Position numbers and translations under genes: made by a program
Notes under the pieces: generated by a model
Told to the model about the DNA's origin: nothing
Databases searched by the model: none
The model's input: the letters and a program-made list of their open reading frames with translations, nothing else
From: Psychrobacillus sp. FSL H8-0483
Lineage (GTDB): Bacteria > Bacillota > Bacilli > Bacillales_A > Planococcaceae
NCBI RefSeq assembly: GCF_038637725.1
Contig: NZ_CP152052.1
Coordinates: 1,223,501-1,287,500, forward strand
Direction of reading: 5' to 3'
Length of the DNA: 64,000 nt
Shown: in pieces, positions 50,747-59,011 of the stretch
How the letters are laid out: every line of letters starts with the position of its first letter
How positions within the stretch are numbered: position 1 is the first letter of the stretch

Positions 50747-50803
50747 TTATCAATTGACAACTAAAAGCATATAGTGCTATTATTTACTTATCATTTGATA
50801 AGT
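50747..50803 (+). promoter_or_regulatory. Promoter of the reductase gene with two MarR-type operators
   Basis: TTGACA (50754-50759), 18-bp spacer ending TGC, TATTAT (50778-50783): an extended -10 promoter. The perfect palindrome ACTTATCA-TT-TGATAAGT at 50786-50803 covers the start of transcription. A similar TTATCAATTGACAA at 50747-50760 covers the -35. Confidence 0.8.
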
Positions 50804-50817
50804 AAAAGGGGTGCAGG

Positions 50818-51405
50818 ATGAATACGTTAGTCATTTACACTTATCCAAATCATAAAAGTTTAAATTATGCATTTTTACAAAAAGTAATTGAGGGAAGTAA
50901 TGAAAACCCTCATATAAAGGAGTTACAGGTTGTAGATTTATATGAAGAGGACTTTAACCCGATTTTAGTATTTAATGAGCATAAACGAAGGCGTGACATG
51001 TATCGAGAACCAAAACTAGAAAAGTATAGAAAGCAAATTACTTGGGCTGATAAAATAATATTTGTTTATCCAATTTGGTGGGGAAGACCTCCCGCCATGC
51101 TATTGGGATACATTGATCAATTATTTGCAGCAAATTTTGCCTACAAGGATAAGAAAGGGTTATTGCCAGATGGTCTATTAAAAGGGAAGTCAGTTGTGTG
51201 TATTTCTACCATGAAGGGACCAACCAATTATCTGTTTTTCTGGTTAAATAATGCGCATAAAGTTTTAATGAAAAGAGCTTTATTTAGTTTTGTAGGAATT
51301 AAGAAAGTGAAGTTTTTTGAATTTGGTAATATGGAAAACTCCAAAGGGAAACAAACAAAAAAACTAGACAAAGTTTATCGATATTTTAAAGAAATAAACT
51401 GCTAA
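50818..51405 (+). CDS. NAD(P)H-quinone oxidoreductase-like flavodoxin-fold protein
   Basis: 195 aa of the MdaB/KefF/YwrO type: MNTLVIYTYPNHKSLNYAFLQKVIE (FMN phosphate loop), DLYEEDFNPIL, IIFVYPIWWGRPPAMLLGYIDQLF, and LLKGKSVVCISTMKGP. Such enzymes reduce quinones by two electrons to limit redox cycling. ATG follows AAAGGGGTGCAGG. Controlled by the divergent MarR regulator. An R1 repeat starts three bases after the stop, so the gene has no terminator of its own. Confidence 0.85.
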   Translation: MNTLVIYTYPNHKSLNYAFLQKVIEGSNENPHIKELQVVDLYEEDFNPILVFNEHKRRRDMYREPKLEKYRKQITWADKIIFVYPIWWGRPPAMLLGYIDQLFAANFAYKDKKGLLPDGLLKGKSVVCISTMKGPTNYLFFWLNNAHKVLMKRALFSFVGIKKVKFFEFGNMENSKGKQTKKLDKVYRYFKEINC

Positions 51406-51407
51406 GA

Positions 51408-51886
51408 GAATCAATTTCATCATTCTAATTTACACAAAAAACACGAACAATACTAAAGAAATATATATTTTACACGGAATAAAGTATAGGTGATTTCCGC
51501 TATAGGCGGCGCTTTCCGCAGGGGGGCGATAAGCCATCACCACTGCTCACGCGTGGTGATGGCTTATCTGTCTCACACATGAGGGCACTGAAAAACTCTA
51601 TTACAGAATTTTTTATGATAAATATTTGATGTGACGATACTGTGTACTATAGGATTTAGCACGGCGGCGTGAGACTCCTGTGGGAAAGCGAGACAGCCGA
51701 GACCCCGCACGAAGCGTAGCGTAGGAGGAGGCTCGGCGCTCGCCCACGGAAAGCGAACAGAGCCGTGCTAAATCCAATTAGCGGATATTTATTACGAATT
51801 TTATTAGAATACCACTTTTTCAGTGCCCTCTCACACATCCCGCTGGAGTCGCCGCCAGCCGCTTCAATCATTTATGAAATGAAATC
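51408..51886 (+). repeat. Repeat family R1 copy interrupted by another element
   Basis: Left end GAATCAATTTCAT at 51408, shoulders and left core as in 46814, then the R3 insert (51581-51830), then the right core CATCCCGCTGGAGTCGCCGCC and a shortened right shoulder ending TTTATGAAATGAAATC. Without the insert it would be about 220 bp. Confidence 0.8.
51581..51830. mobile_element. R3: 250-bp MITE with 8-bp target duplication, nested in R1
   Basis: Perfect 15-bp terminal inverted repeats GAGGGCACTGAAAAA / TTTTTCAGTGCCCTC, flanked on both sides by TCACACAT (51573-51580 and 51831-51838), a direct target-site duplication. Inside is a long palindrome GGATTTAGCACGGC ... GCCGTGCTAAATCC (about 51653-51776). 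No coding capacity, so it was mobilised by a transposase elsewhere. Confidence 0.92.
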
Positions 51887-51908
51887 AAGAAATTAAAAAT
51901 TTAATAGA

Positions 51909-51941
51909 AAAGACGTTCACTGTCTATAAGTGAACGTCTTT
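51909..51941. terminator. Bidirectional terminator after the CofE-like gene
   Basis: Perfect 13-bp stem AAAGACGTTCACT / AGTGAACGTCTTT, 7-base loop, with T runs on both strands; the minus-strand gene ends just to its right. Confidence 0.9.
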
Positions 51942-51946
51942 TTGCA

Positions 51947-53137
51947 TTACTTTGTATAGTTATCAAAATAACCTTGGATGAAGACAATAGGTGTTCCTTT
52001 ATCGCCGCTTCCTGATGTTAAATCGGATAGAGAACCGATAAGATCAGTAAGTCTTCTAGGGGTAGTTCCTTGTGCTTCCATCGCGCCTACAAGATTTGAG
52101 CCTTTATTTGTAATATATTGAGAGATAGCTTGTTGAAGCTCTTCTCCTCTTAAATCAGCAAAATTATTATCCGCAAGATATTTTAGTTTAATTTCGTTAG
52201 GTGTTCCATCAAGGCCAGCTGTGTAAGCAGGAGATACTACTGGATCGGCAAGTTCCCATATCTTACCTACTGGATCTTTGAATGCTCCATCTCCGTATAT
52301 CATAACTTCCACATCTTTGCCTGTCTTTTCTTTCATCTTTTGTTGAATGTTATCAACTATAGGCTGGCAATTACGTGGGAATAGCTTAACAGAATCCTCT
52401 GTTGATTTATTTGAACCTAACAAACCATATGCTTCATTACATCCACTGCCATCAATAGACTCTGATAATATGTTATCCAGGCTAAAGATTTTTTCTCCGC
52501 CGTTTGCTCTTAATATTTTCTTTGTTCTAAATCTTGTATGAATATCACAAGTAAGAACATTTTTTGTATATTCTAAAATGGTCTTTGGATTATTAGAGAA
52601 GATAACTTCACATTCCACACCATACTCTTCAATTAAAGACTTATAATAATCAATATAATCAACACCGGTAAAAGGATGCTTATTGTATCCAAAATGGTCA
52701 CGGAATTGTTTTTCTGTTAAAACGTCAGTCCAAGGATTAACACCTTTTTCATCAAGCATATCTAAATCTACTAAGTGATTTCCAACTTCATCAGATGGGT
52801 AGCTAAGCATTAATACAATTTTTTTAGATCCTTTCGCAATACCTCGTAGACAGATTGCAAAACGATTACGACTCAAGATAGGGAATATTACTCCTACTGT
52901 ATCATCTCCAAATTTTGAGCTAACATCTTTAGCAATATGATCGATCGTAGCATAGTTCCCTTGAGCGCGTGCAACGATTGATTCTGTAACGGTAATAATG
53001 TCTTTATCGTTAATGTTAAAACCTTCTGTTTCAGAAGCTTTTAGTACGCTATCTACAACAATTTCCTCAATATTATCGCCTTGATTGATGATTGGGCATC
53101 GAAGACCTCTAACAACTGTTCCAACTACTCTTTCCAA
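51947..53137 (-). CDS. CofE-like (coenzyme F420-0:L-glutamate ligase family) protein of unknown substrate
   Basis: 396 aa. Resembles the F420 gamma-glutamyl ligase family found in some Firmicutes: [87 protein letters not shown], and [31 protein letters not shown]. It is longer than archaeal CofE (about 250 aa). Bacilli are not known to make F420, so the acceptor is unknown. TTG start at 53137 behind AAGGAGCG. Divergent from a LysR regulator, which probably controls it. Confidence 0.7.
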   Translation of the reverse strand: MERVVGTVVRGLRCPIINQGDNIEEIVVDSVLKASETEGFNINDKDIITVTESIVARAQGNYATIDHIAKDVSSKFGDDTVGVIFPILSRNRFAICLRGIAKGSKKIVLMLSYPSDEVGNHLVDLDMLDEKGVNPWTDVLTEKQFRDHFGYNKHPFTGVDYIDYYKSLIEEYGVECEVIFSNNPKTILEYTKNVLTCDIHTRFRTKKILRANGGEKIFSLDNILSESIDGSGCNEAYGLLGSNKSTEDSVKLFPRNCQPIVDNIQQKMKEKTGKDVEVMIYGDGAFKDPVGKIWELADPVVSPAYTAGLDGTPNEIKLKYLADNNFADLRGEELQQAISQYITNKGSNLVGAMEAQGTTPRRLTDLIGSLSDLTSGSGDKGTPIVFIQGYFDNYTK

Positions 53138-53191
53138 AATAATCGCTCCTTATAGCAATAATAGTTATATATGTAATGTTTCCTCTTGTAC

Positions 53192-53244
53192 TATACCTCA
53201 ATTTAATGGTATAAGTGAAATTAATATATGTAATATCAGGTATA
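53192..53244. promoter_or_regulatory. LysR-type operator between the CofE-like and lysR genes
   Basis: TATACC-N10-GGTATA (53192-53213) is an inverted repeat with the T-N11-A style core of LysR sites, and a third half-site GGTATA lies at 53239-53244 just before the lysR ribosome site. Confidence 0.6.
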
Positions 53245-53256
53245 AGGAGAAATTAT

Positions 53257-54141
53257 ATGATAAGCAAATTAGACTTATATAAAGTATTTTGTAAGGTAGC
53301 GAATAGCAAAAGCTTTTCAAAGGCGGCAAAGGATCTATTCATGACACAACCAGCTGTTAGTCAAGCAATCATGCAATTAGAAAGAGAATTAGAAATACGT
53401 CTATTTAATAGAACATCGAGAGGGGTAACATTAACAAATGAAGGAACTCTACTCTTTGAATATGCCAATTCTGCGCTTAACCTTATTCTCGCTGGAGAAG
53501 AAAAAATATTAGAGCATAAGAATTTAACTACGGGGAAACTAAAGATAGGTGTAGGTGATACGATTTCAAGGTATTTTTTACTTCCGTATTTAGAAGCCTT
53601 TCACAATGAATATCCCAACATTAAATTTAACATTGTTAATGGTACAACATTAGAAATTTGTTCCATTTTAAAATCGGGAGGAGTCGATATTGCCATTTGT
53701 AACTTTCCGATTGAAGATCCTACTTTAGTGGTAAGACCGTGTATTGATATCCAGGACATTTTTGTTTGTGGGGAGAAATATATGAATAGGTTATCTAAAC
53801 CAACAAGCCTAGAGGAGTTAGTGGAATTGCCTTTAATATTACTAGAACGAAAATCAAATTCCAGAAAGTATGTAGAAAATTATATCCGTACCAAAGGCAT
53901 TGCGATTTCACCAGAATTTGAACTTGGCTCACATGATTTATTATTAGAATTTGCTAAAATAAATTTAGGAATAGCCTGTGTGACAAAAGAATTTTCACAG
54001 GACTATATAAATAAAGGCTTACTATACGAAGTAAATCTAATGGAAAATATACCGAAGCGAAGCATAGGAGTATGTTATTTAAAAAGTGTACCTCTATCAC
54101 CAGCTTCCACAAAGTTTGTGGAGATAATAGAAGAAAGGTAA
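53257..54141 (+). CDS. LysR-family transcriptional regulator
   Basis: 294 aa. N-terminal winged helix (MISKLDLYKVFCKVANSKSFSKAAKDLFMTQPAVSQAIMQLERELEIRLFNRTSRGVTLTNEG), then a two-lobed effector domain (LKIGVGDTISRYFLLPYLEAFHNEYPNIKF). Closest in style to CysL/CysB-like members; effector unknown. ATG at 53257 follows AAGGAG; the longer frame from 53215 has no ribosome site. Divergent from the CofE-like gene. Confidence 0.9.
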   Translation: MISKLDLYKVFCKVANSKSFSKAAKDLFMTQPAVSQAIMQLERELEIRLFNRTSRGVTLTNEGTLLFEYANSALNLILAGEEKILEHKNLTTGKLKIGVGDTISRYFLLPYLEAFHNEYPNIKFNIVNGTTLEICSILKSGGVDIAICNFPIEDPTLVVRPCIDIQDIFVCGEKYMNRLSKPTSLEELVELPLILLERKSNSRKYVENYIRTKGIAISPEFELGSHDLLLEFAKINLGIACVTKEFSQDYINKGLLYEVNLMENIPKRSIGVCYLKSVPLSPASTKFVEIIEER

Positions 54142-54149
54142 GTTAAAAT

Positions 54150-54181
54150 AAGCCCGATAATATTTAGTAATTATCAGGCTT
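54150..54181. terminator. Convergent terminator between lysR and deacetylase genes
   Basis: AAGCCCGATAAT / ATTATCAGGCTT stem with an 8-base loop between two converging genes; serves both strands. Confidence 0.75.
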
Positions 54182-54197
54182 AAATATATTGTTTATC

Positions 54198-55433
54198 TTA
54201 GTTTAAACTCACAATATTCAAATCTTGTCCTTGCAAATATTCAATAATTCTTGGTAATGCGTCTATTACAGCTTGTGATTCATGTAGTAAGATAATAGAT
54301 CCAGATGCTTTAGTATTAACAACTTTCTTAAAAATTTCATTCGCATTATTACTTTTCCAATCTTCGGTATCCGAATTCCAAAGAACCATCTTACTATTTG
54401 TTAAATTCATTAAATCTATTGTTGTTTCATTTTTGATACCATAAGGAGGTCTAAAGAGAGTAATTTTCTCCTGAATTAATTCTTCAATTAAGCGATTTGT
54501 ATGTAAGATTTCGTACTCTTGTTTAACGGAAGGTAATTTTGCAAAATTAGGGTGGCTCATTGAATGGTTGCCAATTGAGTAACCATTAGCTTGTACATAC
54601 TGAACGGAATCAGGATGCTTTTCTACATTATTTCCGATAAAAAAGAATGTGCCACCGACTTCATATGTCTTTAATATATCCGTGATTTCTTTTGTGAATT
54701 TGGACGGCCCGTCATCGAATGTAAGTGCTACATTACCTTCCTGGATATTAAAGTTAATTACCTCGTTTAATTCTTCTATTGGAATTGCAGATTCATTTAC
54801 TGAAGTAGTTGATTTATTAGAAGGCTTGGTTTTCTCAACACTACTTGATTTTATAGTTTCTGTCTCTTCTACATTTATAATGTTCTCTTTACGTATACTT
54901 TCTGACTTTACATTTGTAATTCCTTTTATTTCTACCTTATGTAAAAAACTGTTGTCTATACTAATGATTGTCAGTACACACATTAGTGCTAGAGATATCC
55001 AAGCAAACTTCCTGTTAAACTTTTTAGGAGCTACTACTTCTGTTTCCAATAAATCAATTGATGAAGGGGTCTCAGATAAAGGTGTTACAATACTAATCTG
55101 AGTAATGTGTTCGTTGTATTTAATAGCTTTTAATCCATTGACGTAAGCTTCGGAGCAAGGGAAATAAATTTTTTCACTTTGATCTTTATAAGTTTTCGTT
55201 AAGAAGCTTATATAGTGATTTTTATTGGAATCCCATGAACTATGGAAAGATAATCTGTACTTGTATTGTTCACCTAGTACAGTTAATTCCTTTAGATGCT
55301 CCGCTGTATATTGGTCGATTTCCCAAAGTAGTTCCACATCGTGCTCAGTTGATAATCTTACTCTCAAAACAGATTGATTAATTTCTATATCGAGTGATAA
55401 TAATTCAAGTATTTTTACTAAATAGACTGACAT
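54198..55433 (-). CDS. Membrane-anchored polysaccharide deacetylase (NodB domain) with N-terminal cytoplasmic domain
   Basis: 411 aa. Residues 1-140 are a cytoplasmic region I do not recognise. A membrane helix lies at about 144-160 (FAWISLALMCVLTIISI), then a Ser/Thr/Lys/Glu-rich linker, and a NodB domain from about 232: VALTFDDGPSKFT, GNHSMSHPNF (metal His), LFRPPYG, LWNSDTEDW and IILLHES (LLHD in most relatives). Such enzymes deacetylate peptidoglycan or other GlcNAc polymers outside the cell. ATG start at 55433. Follows a coiled-coil gene by 44 bp on the same strand, so probably one operon. Confidence 0.88.
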   Translation of the reverse strand: MSVYLVKILELLSLDIEINQSVLRVRLSTEHDVELLWEIDQYTAEHLKELTVLGEQYKYRLSFHSSWDSNKNHYISFLTKTYKDQSEKIYFPCSEAYVNGLKAIKYNEHITQISIVTPLSETPSSIDLLETEVVAPKKFNRKFAWISLALMCVLTIISIDNSFLHKVEIKGITNVKSESIRKENIINVEETETIKSSSVEKTKPSNKSTTSVNESAIPIEELNEVINFNIQEGNVALTFDDGPSKFTKEITDILKTYEVGGTFFFIGNNVEKHPDSVQYVQANGYSIGNHSMSHPNFAKLPSVKQEYEILHTNRLIEELIQEKITLFRPPYGIKNETTIDLMNLTNSKMVLWNSDTEDWKSNNANEIFKKVVNTKASGSIILLHESQAVIDALPRIIEYLQGQDLNIVSLN

Positions 55434-55477
55434 AGTTGTCTCCTCTCTCTACTTGTGAATGGAGAGTCTACTTTAGA

Positions 55478-56197
55478 TTATTCTTTGTTAATATTAGTTT
55501 TAGAGGTGAAAGAGAAAGACATTCGCTCTGTAAAATCATTAATTGTTCTCATTAATTCCTCTTTTTCATCAAGAATTTTTATGTATTGCTCTGAAGATTT
55601 TTGATTTTCTACTTCTAGGTTTCTAATTTTTTCTTCTAATTCTCTAATAGCTAACATATTTTGATATTGAATATTAGAAGATTCTTCTCTTAGCAAATTG
55701 TATTTATTAATTTCTTTCTCCAGCTGACTGGAGATCTTTTCAAAATCGTTACTAGAATTACTTTGATATTCTTTATAATCTTCTAGCAGTTGGTCATAAC
55801 CCATCTGTTTATTTGTAAGATTACCTTCTAATGTACGAATTTCTTTATTCTTATCCTGAACAAGCTGTTCTTTCATTAATAAATCATGCTTTAAACGGCT
55901 AATCGTCTCATTTGCTGTATGTAACTGGCCTTCGAGTCCTTCGTTTTTATATAGCATCAATTGTCGATCATTTAGTACATTTTCTAAAGAAACGATTAAA
56001 TCCAAAGATAATTTATCCTGATTATCCTTTGATAGTGTATATATTTTTGTTGAGTTTGCTGGAGGAATAAAATCTTCCATATTACTAAACTCCTCAATTA
56101 GTTCAATTGAAACTTCTTTGGTTTCATTTTCTATTTGAGGATTGGAAAGAACGCCTTTAAACCAACCCATGGACTTATTTTTATTATCCTTAGTCAT
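55478..56197 (-). CDS. Coiled-coil protein of unknown function
   Basis: 239 aa. The first 75 residues are charged and probably unstructured (MTKDNKNKSMGWFKGVLS); from about 80 to 225 the heptad pattern is continuous (LMLYKNEGLEGQLHTANETISRLKHDLLMKEQLVQDKNKEIRTLEGNL). No signal peptide or membrane helix. I do not recognise a family. Because it comes just before the deacetylase, it may be a cytoplasmic partner for that protein's N-terminal domain. ATG follows CAGGAGATG. Confidence 0.75.
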   Translation of the reverse strand: MTKDNKNKSMGWFKGVLSNPQIENETKEVSIELIEEFSNMEDFIPPANSTKIYTLSKDNQDKLSLDLIVSLENVLNDRQLMLYKNEGLEGQLHTANETISRLKHDLLMKEQLVQDKNKEIRTLEGNLTNKQMGYDQLLEDYKEYQSNSSNDFEKISSQLEKEINKYNLLREESSNIQYQNMLAIRELEEKIRNLEVENQKSSEQYIKILDEKEELMRTINDFTERMSFSFTSKTNINKE

Positions 56198-56319
56198 AAG
56201 TTCATCTCCTGTAATTTAATATTTTCCATTAATTGAAGCCAATTAACAAAATAAACTAGGATAGTAAGTAGAATAAATTAATTGGTAATACTCCGATAAA
56301 CTACGAATGTCCTAATTAT

Positions 56320-56347
56320 ATTGTATGATTACTTCAAATATTGTCAA
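56320..56347 (-). promoter_or_regulatory. SigA-type promoter for the coiled-coil/deacetylase genes
   Basis: On the minus strand TTGACA (56347-56342), 16-bp spacer, TACAAT (56325-56320); leader of about 115 bases. The rest of 56198-56628 is AT-rich. For the plus-strand gene, TTGCAC (56516) with TAGCAT (56539) is possible but weak. Confidence 0.6.
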
Positions 56348-56628
56348 CATAATATGAAGAAATTGTAAGATGTTATCGAAAAAAGTCATTTTATTATCTA
56401 TTATAAAGATATATAGTCTTTCTGGAATAATTGGATTTATTATGGTTGGCGCAATTATTTATTAAAACAGGTAACATTTATCCATTGATTATTTATCTTT
56501 TTTACTTGCACTGGATAGACTATTAAGGTAGCATTACTAATAATTTCATAATATATAGGCGTATATATTAATAGAATATAAAGCATTATTGCTTGTAAGT
56601 TGTAATCTAGAAGGTGAGTGGTTTAAGT

Positions 56629-57543
56629 ATGAAAACAATAACAGTAGAAGATATTGTTCGGAAATATTCCTTTGAAGTGTTAACGGGTCACGATCAATTG
56701 CATCGGCTGTTAAAACAATCGAAAGTACGACGTCCAGGTCTTGAGTTTATGGATAAATTCGATTTCATTGCTACTGAGCATGTCCAAATTTTAGGGAAGA
56801 ATGAAATAAATTATTTACATACACTGACAGATGAAGAATGTAAACTACGCATTGGAAATATCGTTCAATACGATCCTCCGTGCATTATCATTACATCCGA
56901 TCAAGAAGAACCGCTGGGATTAATTCATTACTGTGTGGGAAAGGAAATACCAGTTTTACGTACACATGACTCGACGAGTGAGGTAAGTGCGAAACTGGAC
57001 GCATTTGTCGTGAAAGCAATGGCACCGGAAATTGCAATTCACGGTGTATGTGTGAATGTCTCCGGAATTGGTATTCTATTACGAGGCAAGTCGGGTGTTG
57101 GAAAAAGTGAAACAGCCCACACATTGATAGGACGTGGCCATAGACTAGTGGCAGATGATGTAATCGTGTTGAAGAAGTTAAGTCCACAAACCCTTCTTGG
57201 ATCACATAATGAAAAGAACAAGGAATTTCTGGCGTTAAGAAGTATCGGATTATTGAATGTCGTACGTCTTTATGGAAGAGCAGCATTTCAGGAAGAAACA
57301 CGAATAGCACTTGATATCGAATTGACCAAGTGGGAGCAAAATACCCTGAATAACGACTTGGAGTTGCAAACGAAATTTACCGAATATATGGGTGTTCAAA
57401 TTCCGCATATTCAAATTCAACTACAACCAGGTCGTGATGTTGCTGGTTTAATAGAAGCAGCGGCTAATAATTGGTATTTAAAACAACAAGGTTATAGTGC
57501 TGCAGAGGAATTTGTGAAACGACTCGAGGAAGACTTCGAATAG
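56629..57543 (+). CDS. HPr kinase/phosphorylase-like protein, divergent paralogue
   Basis: 304 aa, full length for HprK. N domain with RRPGLEF and VQILGKNEI; C domain with the conserved His in IAIHGV (138), P-loop RGKSGVGKSE (152-161), VADD (174-177), RLYGRAAF and QPGRDVA. Bifunctional HprK phosphorylates and dephosphorylates HPr Ser46 for catabolite control. Here the usual LEIRG motif reads LALRS (201-205), so the conserved acidic metal ligand is Ala202. The gene also lacks the normal lgt/ppaX neighbours. It may be a second HprK with altered activity or substrate. ATG at 56629 follows AAGGTGAG. Confidence 0.8.
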   Translation: MKTITVEDIVRKYSFEVLTGHDQLHRLLKQSKVRRPGLEFMDKFDFIATEHVQILGKNEINYLHTLTDEECKLRIGNIVQYDPPCIIITSDQEEPLGLIHYCVGKEIPVLRTHDSTSEVSAKLDAFVVKAMAPEIAIHGVCVNVSGIGILLRGKSGVGKSETAHTLIGRGHRLVADDVIVLKKLSPQTLLGSHNEKNKEFLALRSIGLLNVVRLYGRAAFQEETRIALDIELTKWEQNTLNNDLELQTKFTEYMGVQIPHIQIQLQPGRDVAGLIEAAANNWYLKQQGYSAAEEFVKRLEEDFE

Positions 57544-57562
57544 TCCAAACCAAAATAGTAAT

Positions 57563-57610
57563 AACCATCCTTATCTCTACATTCCTTTTGTAGTGATAGG
57601 GATGGTTTTG
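57563..57610 (+). terminator. Terminator of the hprK-like gene
   Basis: AACCATCCTTATCTCTAC pairs with GTAGTGATAGGGATGGTT (two mismatches), 8-base loop, T-rich tail. Confidence 0.8.
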
Positions 57611-57622
57611 TTTAAACGAAAG

Positions 57623-57653
57623 AAAAAAGACACCCTCTGTTTTGGAGGATGCC
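57623..57653 (-). terminator. Terminator of tldD-tldE
   Basis: On the minus strand GGCATCCTC / GAGGGTGTC stem with 7-base loop, followed by TTTTTTC. Confidence 0.75.
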
Positions 57654-57664
57654 CCTTGAAGTTC

Positions 57665-59008
57665 TCAGTCAACCGTAATGGAAATTTCTTTCAAAAGGAC
57701 AGATGGTGCACCAAAACCACCCGGGCTAAAGTATAAATCTGATGCAATTTCTTCGATATCCTTCATAAAATCGAAGAAGTTACCTGCTATTGTCATCTGT
57801 TTTACAGGGGAGGCAATTTTACCATCTTTAATATAAAAGCCCGTTGCTGCAACGGAAAAATCTCCAGAAACCGTACTCGTACCGGAATGAAGACCAGCCA
57901 AGTCCGAAATAAGGACACCTTCAGTTAGAGAAGAAATCAATTCTTCCTTCGTTCTTACTCCTGGTGCAATATACATATTCAGTGGTGCAATGGAAAGTGT
58001 ACTTTTATAAGAAGATTTATGTGCATGGGCTGTTGTTTGGATACCTTCTATTTTTGCTGTTTTTCTGTTATGAAGAAGCGTTTCTAATATACCATTTGAT
58101 ATGATTGTCTGTTTTTTTGTTGCTACACCTTCTCCATCAAAATTTGATCCCGCAACTGCATCCGGATGAAATGGATCATCAAGCAGGGTAAAGGAATCAG
58201 ATGCAATTTTTTCTCCAACCTTCCCTTTTAATAGGGACAGACCCTTTTGTGTATTTTCAGCTGAAAAGATGGGCGTAAACGTAGCAAGAAGGGATGCTGC
58301 CGCATTATGTCGCATAATAATTGGATATTTTCCTGTTGGAATTGATTTCTCCCCAAGATTCGAAAGAGCTTCTTCTGCCACTTCTTTTGCAATTTCATCC
58401 GCATCGAAAGAACCAAAATTACGTGTTACTTTATAGGTGCCACCTGTCTTCATTTCTTCTCCATCTTTCACGACTGCGGAAATGAAGATGATTAGGCCGT
58501 TCTTTTTTTCTTTTAATGAAAGGCCTTTACTGTTTGCCATCACACGATCTCCAGAAAAACTTTGCAGTGCGCAATAGTTGAGCGAGACAATCCGTGGATC
58601 ATATGAAAGGACTTTCTTTTCAATGGATTTAATTAGTTCAATTTTTTCAGGGATTTGTACATTTGCAAGCTCTTCACTGTAAAAATCATAACCCACATAT
58701 TCTCTGCTTCCTTCGAAAATATCGGTCCCATCATCTTCGTCAAGCACGTCTGCATTCGCTTTAGCTCGATCGATTAAAAATGATATGGAATCTTCATCCA
58801 TTTTTTCTGTATAGGCGTAACCCATTTTCCCGTTATACAGACCTCGTAAACCAAGACCTCCATCTTCAGAAGTTTCGTAGCTGTCAATTTCCCCTTCAAA
58901 AATCATACATTGGAATGATTCAGTACGTTCGTAATAGACTTCAGCTTCTTTAAACCCTGCATCCATCGCCTTGTTTAGTAACTCTTCCTGGAAGTCAGTA
59001 ATATTCAT
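57665..59008 (-). CDS. tldE: TldE/PmbA-type metalloprotease subunit
   Basis: 447 aa, TldD/PmbA family without the HEXXXH motif, as expected of the TldE subunit. Typical segments: DAGFKEAEVYYERTESFQCMIFEGEIDSYETSEDGGLGLRGLY and IAPGVRTKEELISSLTEGVLISDLAGLHSGTSTVSGDFSVAATGFYI. TldD and TldE form a heterodimeric protease that degrades unfolded peptides and, in E. coli, matures microcin B17. ATG follows AAAGGGGGAA. Lies four bases after tldD on the same strand. Confidence 0.88.
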   Translation of the reverse strand: MNITDFQEELLNKAMDAGFKEAEVYYERTESFQCMIFEGEIDSYETSEDGGLGLRGLYNGKMGYAYTEKMDEDSISFLIDRAKANADVLDEDDGTDIFEGSREYVGYDFYSEELANVQIPEKIELIKSIEKKVLSYDPRIVSLNYCALQSFSGDRVMANSKGLSLKEKKNGLIIFISAVVKDGEEMKTGGTYKVTRNFGSFDADEIAKEVAEEALSNLGEKSIPTGKYPIIMRHNAAASLLATFTPIFSAENTQKGLSLLKGKVGEKIASDSFTLLDDPFHPDAVAGSNFDGEGVATKKQTIISNGILETLLHNRKTAKIEGIQTTAHAHKSSYKSTLSIAPLNMYIAPGVRTKEELISSLTEGVLISDLAGLHSGTSTVSGDFSVAATGFYIKDGKIASPVKQMTIAGNFFDFMKDIEEIASDLYFSPGGFGAPSVLLKEISITVD

Positions 59009-59011
59009 CTT

